From positions 1 to 27,019 of the forward strand of contig JAAAUF010000577.1 in NCBI GenBank assembly GCA_015499985.1: a DNA stretch of 27,019 nt, in the 5' to 3' direction. Below the pieces are notes generated by a model that was not told the origin of the DNA, ran no database searches, and saw nothing but the letters and a program-made list of their open reading frames with translations. This DNA is from Haplosporangium gracile. Lineage: Eukaryota > Mortierellomycota > Mortierellomycetes > Mortierellales > Mortierellaceae. The translations under genes and the position numbers were made by a program. Of the stretch, positions 20,237 through 27,019 are shown piece after piece (positions within the stretch are counted from its first letter, which is position 1; the number at the start of each line of letters is the position of its first letter).

Positions 20237-21580
20237 TTATCTGACCATCAAGAGATCAGAGAGCTTGGTGAAGCCGGCCATCGAGAAAGAGTCGGTAGGA
20301 GGAGAGGGAGCAGTGGTGGTAGACTCGTCAAAGCCAATGGGGCGAGAGAAATCCATCTCTTCCTCATCAGCCATGTCCGACCAAGACCGGCCAGACGATG
20401 TGAGCGACCAGTTGTGCTGCATCTGCTTCGATCCAAAGTCGCCCTCCATATGGAAGATCGAGTCGGTCTCGGAGCCGTTGTGACGAGGGTAGGATCCATC
20501 GAGGGACATGGACGAGGACTCGGCCAAGGAAGACTGAGAGGTGGAGGTCGAAGTGCTGGCAGAGAGATCGGAAGAGGAGCGGTCCTCGCCGCAATCCTCC
20601 ATACCAACCTCCTGGGGGACAATGGTGTCGATGCGGTGGAGGAGCTCAAGGGCCTCAAAGACATCGGCACGCTGATCGGGATCAACACAAAGGACGCGGT
20701 GCAAGAAGTGGAGGGCACTGGTCGACAACTCGGGGAACATGCCATCGAGGACGGTTGCATCCTGGGCGTAGGCGGCAAAGGTGGCATCGGCCTCGGGGTG
20801 AGACAACTTCCAGGGGTTGCGACCAAAGCGCAAGTTCAAAAAGATAATACCCAAGGCCCAGACATCAGACTTGGCAGGCAAGTAAGGACGACGAGGGTAG
20901 TGGGCAGACTGTTGCTCGGGAGCCATATAGAAGGAGGAACCGCAGCCGTAATCGGTCGAGATGCGATCCTTAGTGGCGAGACCAAAATCAGCCAACTTGA
21001 GGGAACCATCGCCGGCGACGAGGACGTTCTCGGGCTTGAGGTCACGGTGGAAGACCTGGTGCCGGTGAGAGTGGGCCAATGCAGAGATGATCTGATGCAT
21101 AGCATCGAGGACAGACTTATCAGAGTGGACGTTGAGGTTGCGGCCGGTGGTGTTGGGGGCGGCGGCAAAGCCCAAACCAGAGTCGGAGGCGGCGGCGTGC
21201 TGGGAGGTGATGGCGTCGTAGAGGTCGCCGCCGGAGCAGTACTCCATGACGAGGTAGAGCGAGTCCTTGGTCTCGATGACGGAGGACATGTCGACGATAT
21301 TGGGGTGCTGGCCGCCGTTAGCGGAGGAGAGGGAGAGGTGGATGTCGATCTCCTGGCGCTGAATCGACAACTGGGAGTGGGAGAGGCCTTGCTTGGAGAG
21401 GGATTTGATGGCTTTGTACTCAGAGGGGGACGAGGAGGAGACGGACTTGGCGAGGTAGATGGAACCGTAGGTGCCGTAGCCAAGGACGTCCATGATCTGG
21501 TAGGCGGTCTTCTTGGGGGTGTCCTGGAGAACGGACCCGACCAAGGACCAGGCGTCGGTAGACACGTATTCAGCTGACAT
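20237..21580 (-). CDS. Ran1/Sks1-like Ser/Thr protein kinase (single exon)
   Basis: An intact 447-aa kinase starting at ATG 21580; codons upstream in the same frame lack another ATG. Visible kinase elements: Gly loop GYGTYG (34-39), AIK lysine Lys59, EYCSGGDLYD hinge region, HRDLKPEN (Asp180, Asn185), DFG (198-200), activation segment DYGCGSSFYMAPEQQ and SDVWALGII. The GCGSSFYMAPE segment and the LRFGRNPWKLS region are typical of the fungal Ran1/Pat1, Sks1 and Vhs1 group, which acts in nutrient signalling and in the choice between mitosis and meiosis; the exact role here is not known. After about residue 325 the tail is Ser/Thr-rich and acidic, ending with EEEMDFSRPIGFDES. An insertion of about 25 residues (126-152) sits after the hinge. 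Strong C-ending codon bias and no introns set it apart from the intron-rich SMG1 and UPF2, suggesting higher expression. Confidence 0.93.
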   Translation of the reverse strand: MSAEYVSTDAWSLVGSVLQDTPKKTAYQIMDVLGYGTYGSIYLAKSVSSSSPSEYKAIKSLSKQGLSHSQLSIQRQEIDIHLSLSSANGGQHPNIVDMSSVIETKDSLYLVMEYCSGGDLYDAITSQHAAASDSGLGFAAAPNTTGRNLNVHSDKSVLDAMHQIISALAHSHRHQVFHRDLKPENVLVAGDGSLKLADFGLATKDRISTDYGCGSSFYMAPEQQSAHYPRRPYLPAKSDVWALGIIFLNLRFGRNPWKLSHPEADATFAAYAQDATVLDGMFPELSTSALHFLHRVLCVDPDQRADVFEALELLHRIDTIVPQEVGMEDCGEDRSSSDLSASTSTSTSQSSLAESSSMSLDGSYPRHNGSETDSIFHMEGDFGSKQMQHNWSLTSSGRSWSDMADEEEMDFSRPIGFDESTTTAPSPPTDSFSMAGFTKLSDLLMVR

Positions 21581-21844
21581 TCGGGATATTTTTACAGGGA
21601 AAAGAAGGAAGAGTGTTTGGACCAATGAGAGGAGGATGTACAGATTTGTGTCGCAAAAGAGTGTTCAGGAAGATATGAAAAAGTATGACTTTGTGTAGGT
21701 GTATGCGGGTTCAAAAAAAAGGGTTTGTAGAAAACTGGAAGCAAAAAAAGGTGTTGTCTTGCTAGGTGTTGTTTGTTGTGTGTAAATGTGTGTGTGTGTG
21801 TTTGTTTGTTTGAGTGCTGTTCGATATGGATAGGATGTTATTCT

Positions 21845-21952
21845 TCAGTGGTCAACAAGAAAAGAAAAAGGTGTTGGTTTTGATGAAGATGAAGAAGGTG
21901 AGGAGGATATGGTGGGTGCTGTGAGGCGGGAAGGTTGAGTAGAGGTGATCAT
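21845..21952 (-). other. Candidate uORF 2 (35 aa)
   Basis: ATG in context GAACCATGATC opens 35 Ser/Thr/Pro-rich codons and ends in TGA, 264 bases before the kinase ATG. Its peptide is low-complexity, so any effect would come from its translation rather than its product. Confidence 0.35.
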
Positions 21953-22058
21953 GGTTCGATTAGGATATTGGGGTAAGATACAGATTGGGTGTGCAGGGAT
22001 TGGATTTGGGCGTATTATATTCTTTGCAGAGTGTGTTGTAGGAACACGGTGAGGGTGT

Positions 22059-22073
22059 TTAGTGGGAGGCCAT
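22059..22073 (-). other. Candidate uORF 1 (Met-Ala-Ser-His-stop)
   Basis: ATG in strong context (CAAGATGGC, purine at -3 and G at +4) followed by three codons and TAA, about 480 bases upstream of the kinase start. It would be translated only if the transcript begins upstream of it. Confidence 0.35.
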
Positions 22074-22119
22074 CTTGACTACAAGGGTATTATGTGTATG
22101 TGTTAGAGGGTAGAAAAAA

Positions 22120-22300
22120 GAAGAAAGGGTGGGTAGACGAAGAAAAAAAATAGATGAAAAGGAAGAGAAGAAGAGAGGAAGAGAGAGAGAAAGAGAGAAA
22201 GAGAGAGTAAAAGAGTGATGAGGAAAGAAGAAAAGGTTATTTGCAATCTGATAGGCTTGAGGGAAGGAGGAGTGAGGAAGAGAAAAAAAAAAAAAAAAAA
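22120..22300. repeat. GA-rich purine tract and A18 homopolymer
   Basis: Nearly pure purine sequence on plus with GAGAGAAA blocks (22170-22207) and 18 consecutive A (22283-22300). On the kinase sense strand it is a long polypyrimidine tract around the expected transcription start. Confidence 0.75.
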
Positions 22301-22330
22301 GAAGTGGGAAAAGGGAAAAAACGGCCCGTT

Positions 22331-22339
22331 CTTTTATAG
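22331..22339 (-). promoter_or_regulatory. TATA box of the kinase gene
   Basis: The minus strand reads CTATAAAAG, a good TATA match, 750 bases upstream of the kinase ATG, and is followed downstream by a polypyrimidine stretch and T18 (on the sense strand), a common setting for fungal transcription starts. Confidence 0.5.
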
Positions 22340-22430
22340 CATCATTGACTGCATCACTCGCACGGAAGTCAGCATTTGGAATTATTATTGCAGGCTGCTG
22401 GTGCTGGGCCGACTCTTGTGACAACAGCAG

Positions 22431-22443
22431 CCTATTTAAAATA
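22431..22443. promoter_or_regulatory. AT-rich near-palindromic element upstream of the kinase promoter
   Basis: CCTATTTAAAATAGTTTATTCC reads as a TATA-like element on either strand (TATTTAAAATA on plus, TATTTTAAATA on minus). It could serve the minus-strand kinase as a distal element or a divergent plus-strand transcript. Function is unproven. Confidence 0.25.
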
Positions 22444-22560
22444 GTTTATTCCTTTCGTGGACTGAATGGACCATGAACATGCAGACCAATCAGAGGCGAC
22501 TGCTGTTGCGTTCTTTTTTTCTTTTTATTTCTGGGGACAAATTCGACGATGACGAGACAG

Positions 22561-22623
22561 CAGACAGGCAAGCAGGACAGGCAGGACAGGCAGGACAGGC
22601 AGACAGGCAGACAGACAGACAGA
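22561..22623. repeat. GGACAGGCA / CAGA minisatellite
   Basis: Tandem copies of a 9-bp unit (GCAGGACAG phase) grade into CAGA/CAGG tetranucleotides. It is non-coding and likely length-variable. Confidence 0.85.
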
Positions 22624-22668
22624 GGGAAGAAGGAAAAAGAAAGGGGCACACACACGCATTCACTCCCT

Positions 22669-22691
22669 CTCACTCACTCACTCACTCACTC
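22669..22691. repeat. CACT tetranucleotide microsatellite
   Basis: Five to six CACT/CTCA units, followed by a CAA/ACA-rich stretch to 22735 that resembles the leaders seen before genes in this window. Confidence 0.85.
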
Positions 22692-22739
22692 GACACAACA
22701 ACAAACAACAACACACGCACACACAATCGACAAACTTGG

Positions 22740-25700
22740 ATTCCCTGATTTGTCCTCTCTCGCTCAGTCAGCAAAACAAGCAATTGCTCACTCAATTCGA
22801 TGCGGTTTGTCACCCAACGAGATCTCACCACCTACCTCCACCACCTCTCACCCACCAAAGATTCGACCCTTCCTCCCCACACTACAGTAATATTCACTCT
22901 TAATGGTCCTGTTTCTCATCCACACACTCACCTCCTTGACACCCTCACCGCCGTTTTTTCGATCATCGAATTCTCACCCTCCAGCTCTCTCTCGCTCTTG
23001 CTCTTTGGTTAGCTAACGATTCATCGCCCTTCTTTCTTCGTCGTCTTTTTTTCGTTTTTCTGTTGGCTTCATTCCAAGGGCGGGTTCATCTAGCTCGTCA
23101 TGTCTAGCCTACCCAATCCTGCCAGCCCTGCCACTTGTTTAAATCAAGCCGAGCCAAGTTTCAAAGGCATATGATATATGATATGGATTCGCCGTTTTCT
23201 TATCCAGGGGAAGCAATTAAAAAAAGATAACCCTTCCCCAACTTCATGTGGTAGCCGGCGGCGACGGTTGTTCACAAGAGTCCTACAGAGTTCACTCTTT
23301 TTTTTTTTCCTCTGACCACGCTGGCGGTTGAACCATGAACAAATAAAGGAATAAACCGCAGCCAGTCCAAGTTGAGTGAGATGAATGCGTACACCCCCAG
23401 CCTGGAGGCGAAGAAGAATGAACTAGAAGAATGCATAAAAAAAGAAGCGTAATTTTTTTGAGGTCAGAAGCTTCGAGAATGACAAATCCGTTGTCGTTTT
23501 TGTTTAATTGTGTGTGTTGTGTGCAACCATCAAAATATGCGTAGAAAAGGATAGAACGACTTGAGAGCAGCAACAACAATCAGCGGCTATCCTTTTTTTA
23601 TTCACCTCCAGCTCATTGGCATCATCGACAGCATCATCGCCGTCATCATCCTCCTAGATATCGAACAAAAAGGAACGCGCCTCTCCTTCTTCTTTATTTT
23701 TTATCCCCCTTTCTCGTTCATCTTAATCACCCTCCATTTCTATCCCTCCCTCTTTTTCTGCGCAAAGAAAAAGAGAAGGAATAAGAATTGTTTCTCCAAC
23801 CCACCTCCCCACTTTTTTTGAGTAGCATATTTATGCAGTTGCTCGTTTTTTATTTCATCCAGATCCAGCTCAGGCCCCATGGTCTCTGTTTCAGGCAACT
23901 CCGGTTTGCATCACCCGTGTTCCCGAGCGAGCCGTAACGCACAATGAAGAAATTTTGAGATTTTTGTTCTCTCACTTTCAGACACACACATACACGCACA
24001 TACTGGACAAAAAAGGAGCTCTGCGTCTGTTCCTCTTTTTGGGAGATAGAGGAGGAGAAGGAGGCAGGAGTAGGAGCATGAGCAAGCAAAGCAAAGATGA
24101 GAAGAAGCAGAAGAAGAGGCGGGAGAGGTAATTCGAGGATACTGCTCTCCACTCTGTCTGTGTGTTAGAGTGTGTGAACCGTAACAGGAGCAACAACAAA
24201 CAAATGCACAAAACACAAACACACAAAATTCAAGGAAGCGGGTCTTAATGGAGCCACAGTGACATCAATAGGCGGGACCTGGGACAAAAAGGAGCAGGAA
24301 TAATAATATGAGGGCGGGAGACGGGGATGCGGATGTGTATGAGGAGTATGAGCAGCATGGGGAAGAGGAGGAATACCTACTCACTCTCAGTCCTCATGGC
24401 TGGAAAGCAGACAAGGTAATAGAATATGAAAACAGGACAAAAAAAGATTCCCGCACAACCTCTCCTCCTCCTTCACCCTTCATCCTTCACCCTAACAGTC
24501 TGCCCTGCCTCTGCTGTTGTGCTTCTTTGTTTGTGTCTTTGTATCTGTGTGTACTGTCGGTGTTGTTAGGCTGCAGCATCCTCACCATGCATCCGCCCAA
24601 CCCATTCAACCCTTCCGAATGACATGATAAGACAAACACCTGAACAAAACAAATAAACAAAGCGGCACACTCGTTTTTTAACATGGGGTGGTTGGATGTT
24701 CGATTTGTTTCGATCCTCGTCTCATCTCGTCTGCCTAATTGTACTTGATGAGCTAGTTCCTCTCCCGTCCAGAATCATCCCAGCGACAAAGATGATGAAG
24801 CTGAAAATAGTCCCGGAGGGAAGAGGAACAGACCCTTCCTTTTTCCCTACTAAAAAAGTCCAATTGACCCCGTGCTCATCCCTACCATTTTTCCAACCGT
24901 TTTTGTTTTTCTTCTTTGCAATCAAGGATGCTTTATTTTCATGCTTAATGAGAGAATGACAAGAAAAATGGAAGGGGTCAAAGTTTGACACAAGTCAGGT
25001 AGCGTGGAAGCCTGCTTGCTCATCTCCTTCTCCCTCTTCTTTTTGGCTGGATAAAGATCAAGAAGAACAAAGAACAACGACGAAGACCACTATTTTTTTT
25101 GTTTCCTTTTTAGCACGCATGAATCGTAATTCATTTAGCGGGGCGCGCCACAACACGATATACAATATTATCCAAAAGGCGCCATTTCTTGACTCGCTAG
25201 TACGATCGAATTGCCTTGCGTTTGTTCTTGGGGAATATAGGGAGAGGAGAGAGAGAAAAAGGGAGAAGAGGCGATCTTTGCAATGTAATCGATGTGCAGT
25301 GACGAGGTCAAGACGATTTCCCTCCTCCTGTTCTGTGTTGTGCAAACAGACAGATGGGAGGACAGACGGGCAAGCAACACGACGTATATACGGACTAGCA
25401 AACAAAATGTTCTTTCAGTAGTAAAGGACATAGTAGACGATGGAAAAAGTACCGTAGTTCAAAAAAAATAACCCGTAGTGAAATCAAGGCCTGTGGTCAA
25501 GGAAATTACTTTTCAAATTGCAAGTTGCAACTTTGCCCTCACAACACGAACAAAAACGACAGCACAAAGGGGGATGAGCACCCTTGCTATGCATTGCTAA
25601 GGGTAATGGGCAGGGACCTTTGAGTCGGGCAATGATGAAGAAAGATTTACATCTCGACAGATACAAAGGAAAGTAAGGGCAAGTGAGAGAGCAGGCATGA

Positions 25701-27019
25701 ACGACCAATTGAACTACAAACAGTACGAACGGATGGATGGACGGGATGGATGCATGTTCATCTCCCTCCCTCCCTCCCTTCCTTCACTCATATCACACGC
25801 ATGCACGTCCAATAACTCAAGAGCGATACACACAACAGACAAGAGAGAGAGTTGGCCCTAGTCCATTTTTTGGGAATGTGGCTCTCTCTTTGTCTGTCTG
25901 TCAATGCCTGAATAGCACGCTTACAAGGCAAAAACTACATTATTGCTAAGGGTTAACTCTTGCATTGCTCTCTCTTTCCCTGTCGTTTCCAAAGACCCCT
26001 TTTCCTTCTCGCTACTGCCTACATGTTGCTCACTTTGTCGTTCGTCTTACTGGCGGTCTTACCTCTCTCAATTCTTAATGCTCTAGTGGTTTCCATCGCA
26101 TACACTATTTTACTTGCACCTTGCTTGTTGCCCTTTTTTTTTTCTAAGAGGTGCAGCATCGGTGCATGGCATCTTTCTGTAAGACGTTGTGGGATTGGAA
26201 TAAACAAAGGTTAACTACGACATCAAGTAACACCATTAAGAACAAAAATAAAATTCACAATGACCAGTGGACTTTAAAAACGTAAGAAGAGCTTTTCTTT
26301 TTGATCGGGGCGCTTTCTCCTGTCCATTTCTCTATGAGGTCGAAGGGAGGACAAAATACAGGGCAAGGCAGCAGGACAGTGCAAGAGGAAAGAAGAAAGA
26401 GAGCAAGGAGGCAGGGCAGGGCAAGGACGAAGCAGGATAGAGCAGACCGGAATGCGCGGGATAATCCCACTCCTCATCCCTGCCACCGTGGGTCCAGCAT
26501 CGCATTGCATCTATTCTTACAAGCCCATTCTTTCATGCTGTCTCTTTGTCTGTCCGTCTCCTTCTCCGTTCTCTCCTTTCCCCTGTCAATTTGCCCTCAT
26601 CTCATCCCTTTATCTCTTAATCCCCCTTTTACCTCCCTCTTTCTCACTCTTTCTATCATTTTCTGTCCGCCTCTTCTCGCGTTCTCTCTCAAATGCTCTC
26701 ATCAGTCTCAATAGCCCAGTCCATCTTTCCCCCCCATCCCCTGGCGATAGCTCTTTTGTGTTCCTCTGTAGTTCTGCCAGCTTAGATTTTGTTTGTATGG
26801 TCATTTGGCCTATGGTTAATTTGGTGCCGAGGCCCTTTTTCATTCATTCACACTACTTTACCGCACGAACCCTTCATTTTCTTTTTCTTTCACAAATCAT
26901 TATTCACAAATCAGAAAAGAGTGAGTGACAATAAACAAATCATTGGTAGAAATGCGTGTAATAGAAAGCCTGCTTAGCTATGCCCCGGACTATTTACAAT
27001 AAAGCTTTTTCTTGCCATC
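22740..27019. other. 4.3-kb low-complexity region with no recognised gene
   Basis: Long pyrimidine and purine tracts, short homopolymers and simple repeats (for example CTCC near 25763-25785). No frame shows a known domain, and none exceeds about 160 codons; the longest (26452-26928) is pyrimidine-tract translation. Weak candidates are ATG-started frames at 22800-23012 (70 aa), 24308-24622 (104 aa) and 26023-26214 (63 aa, hydrophobic). I see no tRNA, rRNA, transposase or terminal repeats. It may be intergenic DNA, regulatory DNA or non-coding transcripts. An AATAAA at 26998-27003, at the very end of the window, could belong to a plus-strand transcript. Confidence 0.5.

Larger units (their letters stand above)
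21581..22300 (-). promoter_or_regulatory. Long leader of the kinase gene with candidate uORFs
   Basis: On the sense (minus) strand this is a G-poor, A/C/T-rich leader of up to about 680 bases, if transcription starts below the TATA box at 22331-22339. It contains (CA)n and CAAA runs and two upstream ATGs in favourable context: a five-codon uORF at 22059-22073 and a 36-codon uORF at 21845-21952. A 5' UTR intron removing one or both uORFs cannot be excluded. Confidence 0.5.

Noticed and set aside
20147..21577. A 476-codon plus-strand ORF almost fully antisense to the kinase gene
   Set aside because: Its product is Gly/Val/Arg/Glu-rich with no known domain, it lacks a good start, and it mirrors the C-ending codon bias of the kinase, which removes antisense stop codons. 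The kinase frame has every catalytic motif.
25593..25953. 12-bp direct repeat ATTGCTAAGGGT at 25593-25604 and 25942-25953, considered as an insertion-site duplication or regulatory pair
   Set aside because: A single 12-mer match within a few kb is expected by chance, and no element with terminal repeats lies between the copies.
26301..26928. 137- and 158-codon plus-strand ORFs near the window end
   Set aside because: Composition follows C/T-rich DNA (Ser/Leu/Phe/Pro), two frames overlap in the same DNA, and no motif is visible.
1..27019. CRISPR arrays, bacterial operons, prophage or biosynthetic clusters
   Set aside because: All supportable genes are intron-bearing or clearly fungal, no spaced direct-repeat array is present, and the repeats seen are simple microsatellites.

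Overview
The window reads as nuclear DNA of a filamentous fungus, most likely an early-diverging one of the Mucoromycota/Mortierella type. Supporting signs are spliceosomal introns of roughly 45-500 bp with GT..AG ends and CTAAC/TACTAAC-like branch sites, CAA-rich leaders, pyrimidine-rich promoters, AATAAA poly(A) signals, an eisosome BAR protein, and an SMG1 kinase, which budding yeast lacks. The taxon is an inference; no rRNA or marker gene confirms it.

Layout. (1) 1-540: a CAACA microsatellite and a 79-codon gene of unknown function on +. (2) 1250-6666, minus strand: UPF2/NMD2, rebuilt as 12 exons encoding about 1,299 aa. (3) 6667-6974: a compact shared promoter. (4) 6975-15895, plus strand: SMG1, rebuilt as 21 exons encoding about 2,303 aa. 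(5) 16948-19460, plus strand: a Pil1/Lsp1-family eisosome protein (3 exons, 718 aa) with a long low-complexity tail ending in a PPxY motif. (6) 20237-21580, minus strand: a single-exon Ran1/Sks1-like Ser/Thr kinase (447 aa) with a long leader that may carry two uORFs below a TATA box. (7) About 22.45-27.02 kb: low-complexity, microsatellite-rich DNA with no gene I can recognise.

Functional logic. UPF2 and SMG1 act in the same pathway, nonsense-mediated mRNA decay (NMD): SMG1 phosphorylates UPF1, and UPF2 binds and activates UPF1. Here they sit head to head across a promoter of a few hundred bases, which would allow co-expression. UPF1 itself is not in the window. Two splice sites, one in each gene, have tandem acceptors where one choice keeps the conserved frame and the other runs quickly into a stop codon, so mis-splicing would make substrates of the very pathway these genes serve. 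The SMG1 lacks the very long insertion that animal SMG1 has between kinase and FATC, and carries a Gly-rich plus poly-Gln linker instead.

Exon models were built by hand from reading-frame continuity, splice consensus and remembered family sequence. All phases close, but no transcript data were available; the UPF2 start and the SMG1 first exons are the least certain parts.
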